Part shown: piece by piece, positions 53,087 through 63,207 of the stretch | Layout: each line of letters starts with the position of its first letter | How positions within the stretch are numbered: the stretch's first letter is position 1 | Origin: Marinobacter halophilus | GTDB taxonomy: Bacteria > Pseudomonadota > Gammaproteobacteria > Pseudomonadales > Oleiphilaceae | Assembly: GCF_003007685.1 (NCBI RefSeq) | Contig: NZ_PXNN01000003.1 | Location: 434,001 to 498,000 of the forward strand | DNA length: 64,000 nucleotides | Direction: 5' to 3' | Notes under the pieces: model-generated | What the model was told of the DNA's origin: nothing | Database searches by the model: none | What the model saw: only the letters and a program-made list of their open reading frames with translations | Position numbers and translations under genes: made by a program

Positions 53087-54484
53087 ATGGCATCTGAAGA
53101 GTCCTGGAAGGAGAAATACCTTCGGGAACTGGAAGACGCAGACCAGCGCGACAAGCAATGGCAAGCCGAACGCAATGTGCTTGAGCGGATGCTGGTGCGC
53201 ACCAGCCTGGCGTCGGAAGGACAAACGCCGGAACTTGACAGCTTGCTGACTCGCCTCCGGGACGATCTGCGCAATCAGAAAATCGATATCCAGGCCTGGC
53301 GAAAACTGCAGGATCAGATCGACCGAGCCATCACAAAACTTGACGAGCGTGGTCAGAGTGCGTCAATCAGAACCCCGGTTGAGGCCCCTGTTGCGCCCGC
53401 CCAACCTGCTGATGAAACCGATCTTGCTGAGGATGGTCACCGACTGCGTATTGCCCGTCGGGTCGGGCAATTGTTGGGCCAGCTGCTTAACCAGGTGACG
53501 CTGGAGCCGGATGTGGAGTCTCAGGCCAGAACGCTTCAGCAAACCCTGCTTTCTACCAACGACTGGGACATCCTCAGAGAAGGGCTCAACCAGGTGGCTG
53601 AACTGGTGATCGAGGCAGTTACTCGCAGTCAGAAGGAGTTCGAGGTTTTTCTGAAGCGGCTGGATGAGCGTCTGGAAACCTTGCGTCAGCATTTTTCCCA
53701 GCAGTCCGACGCCCAGTTGTCCCGGCAGGGCGACACCGCCACTCTGGATCGGGAAATCCGGGAGGAACTGGGTCGGGTCAGCGACGAAATTCGCAGCAGC
53801 CAGGACTTGCAGACTTTGAAGCAGTCGGTAAGCCAGCGGCTGGAATTTATCAGCGGTGCGCTGGAGCGCTTCCGAACACGGGATGCCGAGCGGGAAGGAA
53901 TGCTGACCGAGCAGTTGGAGGCCATGCAGGAGAAAGTTGCGGCCATGGAGGCCCACTCGGAGCAGATGCAGGCTCAGGTGCGCAGAGAGCGGGAACGCGC
54001 CCTGACCGACCTGCTGACCCAGTTACCCAACCGGGAAGCCTGGCAGGAGCGATTGGCCTTTGAATACAATCGCTGGCAACGATACCAGCACCCCTTGAGT
54101 GTGGCGGTGATCGACATTGACCTGTTCAAGAAGATTAACGATTCGTTCGGCCACAAAGCGGGCGACCGGGTGCTGCAACTGGTTGCCCGAGAGATGAAAA
54201 ACCGCCTGCGCAATACTGATTTCATTGCCCGCTATGGCGGTGAGGAATTTGTGTTGTTGCTGCCGGAAACCGGACTGGAAGATGCCAGGGTCGTGGTCGA
54301 CCAGTTCAGGGGGCATGTCGGCAAACTGCCGTTCCATTTCGGCGGTAAGCCGGTCACGATTACCTTTTCAGCCGGGGTCTCGGACTTCCGTGCCGGCGAT
54401 ACCGAAGACGCGGTATTCGATCGCGCCGACCGCGCCCTCTATCAGGCCAAGGACGCCGGCCGCAATCAGGTCCTGAGCGATTGA
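53087..54484 (+). CDS. Diguanylate cyclase with N-terminal coiled coil
   Basis: 465 residues. About 300 N-terminal residues are helical and highly charged (for example SWKEKYLRELEDADQRDKQW) with no membrane span. The C-terminal GGDEF domain has ALTDLLTQLPNREAW and the canonical active motif GGEEF at 384-388. An RNTD inhibitory site sits at 375-378, five residues upstream, so feedback inhibition by c-di-GMP is expected. It follows xerC by 3 nt and is probably co-transcribed with lysA-dapF-DUF484-xerC, where other species carry a HAD phosphatase gene. Confidence 0.92.
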   Translation: MASEESWKEKYLRELEDADQRDKQWQAERNVLERMLVRTSLASEGQTPELDSLLTRLRDDLRNQKIDIQAWRKLQDQIDRAITKLDERGQSASIRTPVEAPVAPAQPADETDLAEDGHRLRIARRVGQLLGQLLNQVTLEPDVESQARTLQQTLLSTNDWDILREGLNQVAELVIEAVTRSQKEFEVFLKRLDERLETLRQHFSQQSDAQLSRQGDTATLDREIREELGRVSDEIRSSQDLQTLKQSVSQRLEFISGALERFRTRDAEREGMLTEQLEAMQEKVAAMEAHSEQMQAQVRRERERALTDLLTQLPNREAWQERLAFEYNRWQRYQHPLSVAVIDIDLFKKINDSFGHKAGDRVLQLVAREMKNRLRNTDFIARYGGEEFVLLLPETGLEDARVVVDQFRGHVGKLPFHFGGKPVTITFSAGVSDFRAGDTEDAVFDRADRALYQAKDAGRNQVLSD

Positions 54485-54493
54485 CTATCCGGC

Positions 54494-54727
54494 TCAGTGT
54501 CTGATCAGAGCATCAAGCTCATCAATGATCTCGGCCCAGTCGCTGTCGTCTTCCAGCCCCTCCTCCAGAAATTGTGATTGGCTTTCGGACCAGAACGGCG
54601 CGTCCTGAATCGCAATCTCTGAAGGCAGGGGCGAGTACTGCCCGATAAAAGCCTCAATGTCTTTCCGCTCCGAGGGCAGGCCGAGCTGTTCGAACAGTGT
54701 GTGCAGGCTGTGTTTGCTGGTGTCCAT
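54494..54727 (-). CDS. DUF2789 family protein
   Basis: 77 residues from the ATG at 54727, with a GGAG site 10 nt upstream. A longer reading to 54811 lacks a ribosome site. It is acidic and soluble. The pattern MDTSKHSLHTLFEQLGLPS, SPLPSEIAIQDAPFWSESQ and DDSDWAEIIDELDALIR matches small DUF2789 proteins of gammaproteobacteria. Its function is unknown. It converges on the diguanylate cyclase gene with 9 nt between the stops. Confidence 0.85.
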   Translation of the reverse strand: MDTSKHSLHTLFEQLGLPSERKDIEAFIGQYSPLPSEIAIQDAPFWSESQSQFLEEGLEDDSDWAEIIDELDALIRH

Positions 54728-54823
54728 AATCGGGTTTCTCCGGTAAAGGGTTTGGCAGTGTGAAATCGTCGACATTTGCAGGTATTGTTCCCTGAAATGT
54801 AGTGGAACCACCGAGGATATCCA

Positions 54824-57592
54824 GTGAAGTCTTTCCTACCACCAGTGTATGGCCTCCTGTTGCTGCTGTTTCAAGGGGTGGCCTGGGCCGATCCGCCGCA
54901 AGCGTCCCCGGCCCCGGTTCTGGGGCTTGAGGATTTGCAATGGCTGGATAAGCATAGTGGTTTTCGGGTGGGGGTGCGGCACAGTCAGGTTCCGTTGGTA
55001 TTTGATACCGGCGAAAATGCGCTGGCGGGTATCTGGATCGACTATCTGGCGCGCCTGTCGGAAAAGCTCCGGGTACCGATTGAACCGTTCATGATGAACG
55101 GGCCCGCGGGCCTCGCCAACGGCGAGGCAGACCTGATCCTGACCACCCGGATTCCGGGCTCGCCGGTGGTTCCTGGCGCTCGGCATACGCCGCCCATGAT
55201 GTCGCTGACCTACGGAATCTTTGTCAATTCGGGTGATGCAGCCTACCGAACGCTGTCGGACCTGGAATCTGCCAATGTCGCGATTATTGGTGAAGATCCC
55301 AATCAGTTCCCGCTGCTGGAGCCGATTGAAAACTTTACCCCGGTCACGGCCGCCAGTCTGGGCGACGCCATCAGCCTGGTGTTGTCCGGCAAAGCCGATG
55401 CGTTTATCGGAGCGGTACCGGTAGTGTCCGATTATCTGGAGTCGGCCATGATCAATGGTATCGGCCTGGCCGTGCTGCTGGATAACCGGCCGGTGGATGT
55501 GGTGTTGCAGGTGCCCACCAGCAACGAACGACTGTTTCGGGTGTTTGATCGAGCCATCACGGCGGTAAGCCATAATGAACACCGGGACATCCGTCAGTCC
55601 TGGCTGCAGGCCGAAATGCCGGCACTGGAAGAGCGCGGCGTTGCGCTGACCGGCACCGAACTGGAGTGGCTCAAGCGCCACCCGGGGCTGAAAGTGGGTA
55701 TGCGTAGCGACTGGCCGCCCTTTGAGTTTGCGCAGGAGGGTCGCGCCGCGGGGCTGGCGTCTGATCTGGTCAAGCGCCTGGAGGAAAACCTCGACGTTCG
55801 GTTTAACCGTGTAATTATGGACTCACGCCTGTCTGCAGAGGATAAGCTCAAGGGCGGTGAGGTGGATATCCTGCCGGGGATGTCACGAACCCCCAGAACC
55901 GAGCAGGATTTTTTGTTTACCAGGGCTTACGTCTCAGTGCCGGTGGCGCTGGCCATTCGCGACACCGGCCGGTTTATTGGCGATTTGAGGGAGCTGCGGG
56001 ATGAGCGGGTTGGCGTGGTTAATCGTCAGGCCAGCCATGACTACCTGCTGATCAATCACCCCAACCTCGATCTATATCCCCAGAAAACCGTGGAAGAAGG
56101 GCTGCTGGCCCTGTCCAACGGTGATCTGGAAGTGATGGTTACCCACATACCGGCGGTCAGCTATACCGTTGCCAAGCTGGGTTTGTCGAATCTCAGGATC
56201 ACCAGTATCACGCCGTATCAGTACGATCTTCGGCTTGCGGTCAACAAAGACAATCCGGTTCTGCACCGTATCCTGAACAAGGCTCTGAGCGGTCTGCCGC
56301 CGTCTGAAACCGAGGCGGTCTATAATCGATGGATACACCTGGACATCGAACAGGAGACCGATTACACCGTGGTCCGGCGCATCATTCTGATCGCCATCGC
56401 GGTAGTACTGATCTTCCTGTACTGGAACCGGAAGCTGTCGCTGGAAGTGGATGAACGGATTCGCTCTGAGAATGCCTTGCGCCGCAGCGAAGATGATCTG
56501 CGGGCGGCCAAACTGGAAGCCGAGCGTCTGGCAAGAGAGGCGGAAACCGCCAGTCGGGCCAAGAGCGAGTTCCTGGCCAATATGTCGCATGAAATCCGGA
56601 CTCCGATGAACGCGGTGATCGGCTACAGCGACCTGCTGTACAACTCGGTGACCGACCCTCAGCAGCGCAACTATCTGAACGCGATCCGCGCCGGCAGTCG
56701 CAGTTTGCTGATGTTGATCAATGACATTCTGGACCTGTCCCGGATTGAAGCCGGCAAAATGCGCCTGGACTTTGGTCCGGTCTCGGTTCGGCGGCTGCTT
56801 AGCGATGTGCGCCATATCTTTGATCTGCGCGCCACGGAGCAGGGCATTACTCTTGAGGTAAGTGTCGTCTCCGGCATGCCTTCAGCGATGATGCTGGATG
56901 AAACCCGGTTGCGGCAGGTATTGTTCAACCTGGTGGGCAACGCCATCAAATTTACCCATGAAGGCGGGGTAACCGTTCGGGCCGTTGCCAAAGAATTGAA
57001 TGAAGCGGCCGATCCGGACTCCGATGTCCGTTATTACCGATTGCAAGTCACTGTTGCCGATACCGGTATCGGTATTGCACCGGATCAGCAGGGCCGTATT
57101 TTTGATGCGTTTGAGCAGCAGGAAGGCCAGAGCTCACGGCGCTATGGCGGCACCGGCCTTGGTTTGGCGATCAGCCGAAAACTGGTGGAGATGATGGGTG
57201 GAGAGCTGAAGGTGAAAAGTGAGCCGGAGGTTGGTTCCACCTTCACCCTGGTGTTGCCAAAGGTGGCCGCCACGATAGAGCAGGCGGAGGATGAGGGGGC
57301 GCCAGAGGAAGCAGAGCGGCTGCTGGCGCAAACCATGAGCATGCAGGAGCGGGGCTGGTTGCGGGAAAAACTGGCTGAAGACTTCGGTAATGAGTGGCAG
57401 AATGTTCGCGAAAGTGGCGACCCGGAACAAATGAAAGATTTTGCGCTACGAATGATCGCATGGGGCCAGCGCCATCGCTCACCGTCGGTGACCGGTTATG
57501 GTGAAAAGCTGTTGGCAGACGTGGATGCGTTCAATCTGGACGCTGTTAACACTGCGCTTGAGGCGTTTCCCCGGTTGTTGGGGCAGCGTTGA
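54824..57592 (+). CDS. BvgS-like sensor histidine kinase with two periplasmic binding domains
   Basis: 922 residues with a GTG start behind GAGGA. A signal peptide (ending GVAWA) leads to two SBP_bac_3 periplasmic domains, about 35-265 and 275-512. One membrane helix at about 517-535 and a coiled coil follow. HisKA has [14 protein letters not shown] with His589, and HATPase has [22 protein letters not shown] and GGTGLGLA. Unlike BvgS/EvgS there is no receiver or Hpt domain. The final 95 residues are a helical tail rich in Glu/Arg. The ligand is probably a small amine, amino acid or similar compound, but cannot be named. No partner regulator is adjacent. Confidence 0.9.
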   Translation: MKSFLPPVYGLLLLLFQGVAWADPPQASPAPVLGLEDLQWLDKHSGFRVGVRHSQVPLVFDTGENALAGIWIDYLARLSEKLRVPIEPFMMNGPAGLANGEADLILTTRIPGSPVVPGARHTPPMMSLTYGIFVNSGDAAYRTLSDLESANVAIIGEDPNQFPLLEPIENFTPVTAASLGDAISLVLSGKADAFIGAVPVVSDYLESAMINGIGLAVLLDNRPVDVVLQVPTSNERLFRVFDRAITAVSHNEHRDIRQSWLQAEMPALEERGVALTGTELEWLKRHPGLKVGMRSDWPPFEFAQEGRAAGLASDLVKRLEENLDVRFNRVIMDSRLSAEDKLKGGEVDILPGMSRTPRTEQDFLFTRAYVSVPVALAIRDTGRFIGDLRELRDERVGVVNRQASHDYLLINHPNLDLYPQKTVEEGLLALSNGDLEVMVTHIPAVSYTVAKLGLSNLRITSITPYQYDLRLAVNKDNPVLHRILNKALSGLPPSETEAVYNRWIHLDIEQETDYTVVRRIILIAIAVVLIFLYWNRKLSLEVDERIRSENALRRSEDDLRAAKLEAERLAREAETASRAKSEFLANMSHEIRTPMNAVIGYSDLLYNSVTDPQQRNYLNAIRAGSRSLLMLINDILDLSRIEAGKMRLDFGPVSVRRLLSDVRHIFDLRATEQGITLEVSVVSGMPSAMMLDETRLRQVLFNLVGNAIKFTHEGGVTVRAVAKELNEAADPDSDVRYYRLQVTVADTGIGIAPDQQGRIFDAFEQQEGQSSRRYGGTGLGLAISRKLVEMMGGELKVKSEPEVGSTFTLVLPKVAATIEQAEDEGAPEEAERLLAQTMSMQERGWLREKLAEDFGNEWQNVRESGDPEQMKDFALRMIAWGQRHRSPSVTGYGEKLLADVDAFNLDAVNTALEAFPRLLGQR

Positions 57593-57613
57593 CCGAGTGC
57601 CGATCGATCCTTG

Positions 57614-57982
57614 TCAGAGGCAGTCAAACTGGGATTGGCGGTCGAAAGCGACCGAGACCATATCGTAGCCGGAGTCGGACAGCGTGCGCACCAGCTCCCG
57701 GTTTTGCAGCAGGGTCATGCAGACCTTGTGAACACCGGCTTGCAGTGTGTCACCGGCCGGCTGCCGGTCGGTGAACCGGAAGTCTACAATCAAGTACTTG
57801 CGGTCAACGGCTGCCAGTTCCGGAATATCTTCCCGTTCCACGCTTTCATAGCCGATGTAGGTTGCTTCGTCCCCGGGGAAGACCTGGCTCATAACCACAT
57901 CAAGATTTTCCGCCTGCGCGTTGGCCGTCCCCAAGGCCAGGGCAGCAGCGGATATCAAGGCATAATAGAGTCTGGCGTACAT
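57614..57982 (-). CDS. Secreted hypothetical protein
   Basis: 122 residues. A signal peptide ends near ANAQAEN (cleavage around residue 24). The remaining 98 residues are beta-rich with two cysteines, in KVCMTLLQNREL and at the C-terminal FDCL, which could form a disulfide. No family is recognised. It lies convergent with the sensor kinase gene, with a 21-nt gap. It could be a periplasmic partner of the kinase, but position alone supports that. Confidence 0.65.
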   Translation of the reverse strand: MYARLYYALISAAALALGTANAQAENLDVVMSQVFPGDEATYIGYESVEREDIPELAAVDRKYLIVDFRFTDRQPAGDTLQAGVHKVCMTLLQNRELVRTLSDSGYDMVSVAFDRQSQFDCL

Positions 57983-58222
57983 AAGGTAAATTCCACAGAA
58001 CTGACGATAAACTTCCCGTGTAACCGAGTGTAACGTTTGGTTACGATTGATTATTGCAGAGAGTGTCGCAATTTTCGCCAGTTATGTTTGGCATTTTTCA
58101 ATTGTTTGCATTCCGGAGGGTTTTTCATCCGGTTTGTATTCTCCGGATTTTGTCAGCCTGCTCCCATGGTAGATTTCCGCTATCATGGAACCAGAGCCAT
58201 TCGGAAGCAGAGAGGCAGTGCC

Positions 58223-58792
58223 ATGTTCCAGCTTGTGTTCAAAGGAGAATGTGCCCCGGGCACGGATCTGGAAACCGCTCGCAATAATGCGCGCACCTTG
58301 TTCAAGGCCAGTGTTGAGCAACTGGACCGGATGTTCAGTGGCCAGCCTGTGGTCATTCGCAACAAACTGGAGCAGGTGCAGGCTGAAAAATACCTGGCCG
58401 TCCTGAAAAAGCACGGCATGATCGCGCACGTTCAGCCAATGGCGGGAACAGCTCCCTCCAGCCCTGCGCAGCCGTCTCCGGCGGCGCCGGAGCCAGCTCA
58501 ACAGGCCTCGGGTGGCAAAGCGCCGGTGCCAGAACCCGGTGATCGCCTGCCGGTGGCGGGCGACAAGGTCGACGATATCCTGGCGGGTTCGGGCCTGAGC
58601 CTGGACCCGGTTGGCGTCATACTGGCGGAACATCAAGAAGCTGAGGCCCCGATGTTCGAGCATCTCGATGACTGGTCATTGGCGCCGCCCGGCTCTGATC
58701 TGGGTGTGAAGCGTGACCTGCCGCCGCCGGTGGTGCCGGATGTTTCCCATCTCTCGCTCGCCGACGATGACAAACACTCGACACAGAAGTAA
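58223..58792 (+). CDS. Hypothetical protein with conserved N-terminal domain and linker
   Basis: 189 residues from the ATG at 58223, preceded by AGAGG. Upstream in-frame codons to 58037 have no ribosome site. The N-terminal 70 residues (MFQLVFKGECAPGTDLETA, RMFSGQPVVIRNKLEQVQAEKYLAVLKKHG) form a compact alpha/beta domain seen in unnamed Pseudomonas-Marinobacter proteins. A Pro/Ala/Ser linker and a conserved acidic tail (LAGSGLSLDPVGVILAEH, SLAPPGSDLG) follow. No signal peptide. Its 3' end overlaps the patatin gene by 26 nt. The 240 nt before it contain only weak hairpins. Confidence 0.65.
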   Translation: MFQLVFKGECAPGTDLETARNNARTLFKASVEQLDRMFSGQPVVIRNKLEQVQAEKYLAVLKKHGMIAHVQPMAGTAPSSPAQPSPAAPEPAQQASGGKAPVPEPGDRLPVAGDKVDDILAGSGLSLDPVGVILAEHQEAEAPMFEHLDDWSLAPPGSDLGVKRDLPPPVVPDVSHLSLADDDKHSTQK

Positions 58793-61010
58793 CCACACCT
58801 TGCGCAGATACCTCCCTGTCCTGCTTTGTACGACGATTCTGGCATCCCTGCTGTGGGTGCCAGCGGCGCTCGCTGAGCCTGAAGATCGTCCCCGGGTGGG
58901 CCTGGTGCTCAGCGGTGGCGGTGCCAAAGGTATGGCCCATGTGGGTGTGTTGCGGGTTCTGGAAGAAATGCGGATACCGGTCGACGTGGTCGTGGGCACC
59001 AGCGCCGGTGCCGCCGTGGCTGCGCTCTATGCTTCTGGCATGTCAGTGTATGAGATCGAACGCCGCTTTATCGGGCTGGACTGGTTGTCCAGCTTCCGGG
59101 ACGACCCGGGCCGGGCCTACAAACCGGTGCGTCGTAAACAGGACGATTGGCGCTTGCCGCTGGTGCCTGGGCTCGGTGTCAGTATGGACGGCGTTCGTCT
59201 GGGCGGTGGCCTGGTTACTGGCCAGAATCTGGGATTGATCCTGAATGAGCTGACCCGTAACGCGGCGCTGGTTGAGAACTTTGATCAGTTGCCGGTGCCT
59301 TTCCGGGCGGTTGCCACGGACCTGGAAACCGGAGAGCAGGTGGTCATTGCCAGCGGCAATCTGGCTGAGGCGATTCGCGCCAGTATGAGCATTCCCGGCG
59401 TTTACGCGCCGGTTGAGCGGGATGGCCGGCTGTTGGTGGACGGCGGTGTAGCCAACAATTTGCCGATCAGTGTTGCCCATGACATGGGCGCTGAGATCGT
59501 CATTGCGGTGGACATTACCGACCCCCTGATGACGGCCGAACAAATGCGCGAAGCTTTCTCCGTGGTCGGCCAGCTGACAACCCTGATGACCCGCATCAAC
59601 ACCGACGCCCAGCTGGAACGCCTGACTCCGGACGATGTCCTGATCCGTCCCGACCTTGAGGGTTTTGGTTCTGCCGATTTTTACCAAGGCCTGGTGCTGT
59701 TTGAGTTGGGTGCCACCGCCGCCAGAGAGCACGCGGTGGCCCTGAATCGACTGGCAGTACCGGAAGAGACCTGGCGGGCCTATCAATCACGTCGGGCTGC
59801 TAGTGGCTGGGTACCAGGACCCATTGCCCGAATCGAAATTGCCCAGGGTGACCGGCTCGCCACTGATTTTCTGCGCCAGCGCATCCGGCAACAACCGGGC
59901 GAGATCCTGAACGTTGAGGAACTGGAGGCGGACCTCAAGCGCATCTACGGACTGGGTTATTACGAGTCGGTGGCCTGGTCGATGGTGCCGTCCAGCGACG
60001 GGCCGGTGCTGATCATCCGGGCACGGGAAAAAAGCTGGGGCCCAAACTACCTGTCCTTCGGGCTTAACTACGAGGACAATTTTGACGGTGACACCCGATT
60101 TAACCTGGCAGCCGGGCTGCGAATGACCGAGCTGAATCGGCTGGGTGGAGAATGGTTGACGGGGTTGCAGCTGGGCACTCAGCCCTGGCTTCGTACTCAG
60201 TGGTATCAACCGATGACTTACGGCTACGACCGCTTTGCGATAGTGGGCATGGAATATCGGCGGGATGACTACAGCATTTACGATCAGGGGCAGCGTATTT
60301 CTGCAGTCGATGTTACCTTCCATCAGGTAGATTTGGCGCTGGGCATGGAGATGGGCGGCGATGCCGAGTTGCGGCTGGGTTATGTGCGCGGTTACGCTAC
60401 CGTCGAAGATGAAGTCGGCGCGCCCGTCGCGCCCACGGATGATGTGCATCAGGGCCACGTGAGCCTGCAGTTGGTGCACGACTCGCTGAGTGATACCTTC
60501 TTCCCGAAAACCGGCGCCTTTGCCGGTGTTCGGGCCAGAATCGAGCGGGAAGACCTGGGTTCGGATCGGCACTTTGATGCGGTCACTGCGATGGTGCTGG
60601 GCACCGGCACCTGGCAGCGTTATAACCTGACTGGTCTGGTGTATACCCGTCAGGTGCTCAGTGGCGAGGCCGGGATTGAAAATGCCGCGCGCCTGGGTGG
60701 TTTTCGCCAGCTATCAGCCTACGCCCCCGGAGAAATCACCGGTAACGATGCGGTTTTGGCGTCAGTGTATGCGCGCCGGGAATATGGTGGTCCGGTGATG
60801 CCCTGGTTTACCGGTGCCGGTTTTGAGACCGGTAACGCCTGGGACAGCATGAGCGATGCCCGTTGGGGGCAGCTGGTGCGCTCCTGGAGCGTGTTTGCCG
60901 GCGTGGACACGCTGCTCGGTCCGGTTCAGGTGTCTGTGGCCTACAACAATGAGGACGACTGGACCGCCTATCTCAACATTGGGTTTTCGTTTGCCCAGCT
61001 ATTCTATTAA
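58767..61010 (+). CDS. Patatin-like phospholipase with POTRA and barrel (PlpD type Vd autotransporter)
   Basis: 747 residues from the ATG at 58767, inside the previous gene; further upstream starts lack a leader. A signal peptide (to about residue 36, ALA) is followed by a patatin lipase domain. It shows the oxyanion loop SGGGAKG (about 49-55), GTSAG with Ser79, and the catalytic Asp225 in VDGGVANN. A POTRA-like linker (QQPGEILNVEELEADLKRIYGLGYYESV) lies near 375-410. A 16-strand Omp85-type barrel follows, ending FSFAQLFY. This is the PlpD layout: the lipase is exported through its own barrel to the cell surface or released. Confidence 0.93.
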   Translation: MTNTRHRSNHTLRRYLPVLLCTTILASLLWVPAALAEPEDRPRVGLVLSGGGAKGMAHVGVLRVLEEMRIPVDVVVGTSAGAAVAALYASGMSVYEIERRFIGLDWLSSFRDDPGRAYKPVRRKQDDWRLPLVPGLGVSMDGVRLGGGLVTGQNLGLILNELTRNAALVENFDQLPVPFRAVATDLETGEQVVIASGNLAEAIRASMSIPGVYAPVERDGRLLVDGGVANNLPISVAHDMGAEIVIAVDITDPLMTAEQMREAFSVVGQLTTLMTRINTDAQLERLTPDDVLIRPDLEGFGSADFYQGLVLFELGATAAREHAVALNRLAVPEETWRAYQSRRAASGWVPGPIARIEIAQGDRLATDFLRQRIRQQPGEILNVEELEADLKRIYGLGYYESVAWSMVPSSDGPVLIIRAREKSWGPNYLSFGLNYEDNFDGDTRFNLAAGLRMTELNRLGGEWLTGLQLGTQPWLRTQWYQPMTYGYDRFAIVGMEYRRDDYSIYDQGQRISAVDVTFHQVDLALGMEMGGDAELRLGYVRGYATVEDEVGAPVAPTDDVHQGHVSLQLVHDSLSDTFFPKTGAFAGVRARIEREDLGSDRHFDAVTAMVLGTGTWQRYNLTGLVYTRQVLSGEAGIENAARLGGFRQLSAYAPGEITGNDAVLASVYARREYGGPVMPWFTGAGFETGNAWDSMSDARWGQLVRSWSVFAGVDTLLGPVQVSVAYNNEDDWTAYLNIGFSFAQLFY

Positions 61011-61029
61011 GCGCCTGGCAGGTTGGGTT

Positions 61030-61692
61030 TCAGCCGGTGTTGATGGCGGCAAGCACCTGTTCACATTGCTGAATCGCATACCGGTGCAGAATGTCGGCCA
61101 GCGCGAGTTCATCCCGGTTGCGGATAGCGCGGATGGATTCTTCCATGTGCACCAGATTGTCTTCCAGTACCCGGGCACCCCCCTGACGGAAGGCCACGAA
61201 CGCGCAGCGCTTGGCTGATGGCCAGAGGTCATCAATTGCCGAATCAATAAAGTAGTTGTCCGCATACACCAAAGACGCTTTGGTGTATTCGATGCCCAGC
61301 TCAAGGAACGCCATCAAATCATTGTTCTGATAACAGCTCTGCATTTTCTGGTGCAGAAACACCAGGCGCTCCATATCTTCCGGCTGCCATTGCCGCACCA
61401 GCTTGCGCCCGGTATGGGTCAGGTACAACTCCAGGGTCTCGTACAGGCTACGAACAAAAAACGCATCCAGCGGCGTTACAAAAGCACCTTTCCGGGGTAC
61501 ATTCTGCACCAGATGCCTCTTTTCCAGGAGCAGCAGGGCCTCCCGGATTGAGCCATGGCTGACGTCCATTTCTTTGGCCATGGCGCTTTCGTAAATACGT
61601 TCACCGGATCTCAGCTGCTCGAAGGCAATCAGGTTTTCAATGTGGCGGGCGACCTGTTCGGTCAGAGTTTCTCTGGGTTTGAATGCGTTCAT
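61030..61692 (-). CDS. GntR-family regulator with FCD domain
   Basis: 220 residues from the ATG at 61692; a more distal ATG at 61734 is possible. The winged helix (about 8-70) has TLTEQVARHIENLIAFEQL, ERIYESAMAKEMDVSHGSIREALLLLE and KGAFVTPLD. The C-terminal FCD-like helical domain carries LVYADNYFIDSAIDD. The ligand is unknown; FCD domains usually bind acids through a metal. It lies just after the cardiolipin synthase gene in the same direction, but no target is evident. Confidence 0.88.
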   Translation of the reverse strand: MNAFKPRETLTEQVARHIENLIAFEQLRSGERIYESAMAKEMDVSHGSIREALLLLEKRHLVQNVPRKGAFVTPLDAFFVRSLYETLELYLTHTGRKLVRQWQPEDMERLVFLHQKMQSCYQNNDLMAFLELGIEYTKASLVYADNYFIDSAIDDLWPSAKRCAFVAFRQGGARVLEDNLVHMEESIRAIRNRDELALADILHRYAIQQCEQVLAAINTG

Positions 61693-61770
61693 GGGTTGTC
61701 TGTTTACAGCAGGTGAAACATCGGGAGCGATCATGGTCGCACAATGTTATGGGGTGAGCCAGAGTATCAG

Positions 61771-63207
61771 CTAGAGCATCGGTGCCAGCAGGCGCACGGC
61801 ACGGCAACTGAGCCGGAACAGGATCGATCGATCCTGGTAATCGCTTTCAGTCATGCGCTGGCAGTGTTTCAGGTCGTCTTTGAGCATGATATCGACGGAA
61901 CCAATGAAATCCGGGCTGGTGTTGATGATAGATATCTCGAAATTCAGGCGCATTGACCGGTTATCCAGGTTGGCAGTACTGACGGCTGCGTAGCGATCAT
62001 CCACCAGCACCACTTTCTGATGCATAAACCCGCGCTGGTAGCGGTAAATTCCGATGCCCGCCTGACTGGCCTGCACCAGGTAGGAGTAAGCGGCCAGGCG
62101 TATCAATTGGCTGTCGGATTTTTCAGGAATCAGAATGCGCACATCGACACCTCTCAGGGCCGCCAGTTGCAGGGCGTTCATGATCTGAAAATCCGGCACA
62201 AAATAGGGCGAGGCAATCCAAATCCGGGTGCGGGCATTATTGATGCTGTTGAGAAAGAACAGCGTGCAGGTTTCCCAGGTATCCGCCGGGCCGGTGGCCA
62301 GAACCAGTACTTGCTGGTCGCCGTGATCAATATTGTTCGGGTGCCAGTCAAGCTCCGGACGGATGTTGCTGGCCCAGTGCCAGTCTTCCAGCCATGCCAG
62401 CTGCAGGCCCGTTGCCGCCGGTCCCTCAACCCGGCAATGGGTGTCGCGCCAGGGTTCCTGGTCGATCACCGTGCCCAGGTATTCGTCACCCAGATTGATG
62501 CCCCCGACAAATCCCACCCGGCCATCACACACCAGCAGCTTGCGGTGGTTGCGAAAGTTGATCTGGAATCTCCGGCGGCGCACGTTACCTTTGCCGAAGG
62601 AGGCTACGTGAGCACCCGCGGCAGACAGCTCCCTCAGCCACCGGCGCGACAACATGACACTGCCGATGTCGTCATACAGGAACCACACTTGCACACCCTG
62701 GGCGAGTTTGCGCTCCAGAATTGCCTTGATGAGCTGGCCGATTCGATCAGAGCGAACGATATAGAACTCCATAAGAATGTAATGAGAGGCGTCTTCCATG
62801 GCCTCGAACAGGGCCTCAAAGGTAGCTTCTCCGTCCCGCAGCAGGGTGCAATGATTGCCACTGGTAAAGGGTTGTCGGCTCAGCTTGCACAGTACCTGCA
62901 ACTCATCACTGAAGTGTTCATGGCCGGGGTTGGAAATCGAGGTGGTCTGTTGCTCGAATTGATCAAGCAGACTGGTCAGGGCGCGGTCACCCATGCGACG
63001 GGCTTTGACATAACCGCCGAAGCGACTGCGGCCAAAAAACAGGAACAGTGGAACCGCCAGATAAGGCAGGCCAATCAGGGCGATGATCCAGGCAATGGCG
63101 CCCTGGGCGGTTCGGTAGCTGAGCAGAATCCGGTAAATACAGGCCAGCGCGACCAGATAAAGGATGGCCAGTGGAATGGCGAACAGCGACAAGCTGTCTG
63201 TGGTCAT
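61771..63207 (-). CDS. cls: Cardiolipin synthase
   Basis: 478 residues from the ATG at 63207, with GAGG upstream; ClsA of E. coli has 486. Two N-terminal membrane helices (FAIPLAILYLVALACIYRIL and AIAWIIALIGLPYLAVPLFLF) precede two PLD catalytic motifs, HRKLLVCDGRVGFVGGINLG and HQKVVLVDDRYAAVSTANLD, each HxK(x)4D. It condenses two phosphatidylglycerols to cardiolipin. The arrangement and length fit ClsA rather than the shorter ClsB. The 267 nt between this start and the next gene show no further coding sequence. Confidence 0.94.
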   Translation of the reverse strand: MTTDSLSLFAIPLAILYLVALACIYRILLSYRTAQGAIAWIIALIGLPYLAVPLFLFFGRSRFGGYVKARRMGDRALTSLLDQFEQQTTSISNPGHEHFSDELQVLCKLSRQPFTSGNHCTLLRDGEATFEALFEAMEDASHYILMEFYIVRSDRIGQLIKAILERKLAQGVQVWFLYDDIGSVMLSRRWLRELSAAGAHVASFGKGNVRRRRFQINFRNHRKLLVCDGRVGFVGGINLGDEYLGTVIDQEPWRDTHCRVEGPAATGLQLAWLEDWHWASNIRPELDWHPNNIDHGDQQVLVLATGPADTWETCTLFFLNSINNARTRIWIASPYFVPDFQIMNALQLAALRGVDVRILIPEKSDSQLIRLAAYSYLVQASQAGIGIYRYQRGFMHQKVVLVDDRYAAVSTANLDNRSMRLNFEISIINTSPDFIGSVDIMLKDDLKHCQRMTESDYQDRSILFRLSCRAVRLLAPML

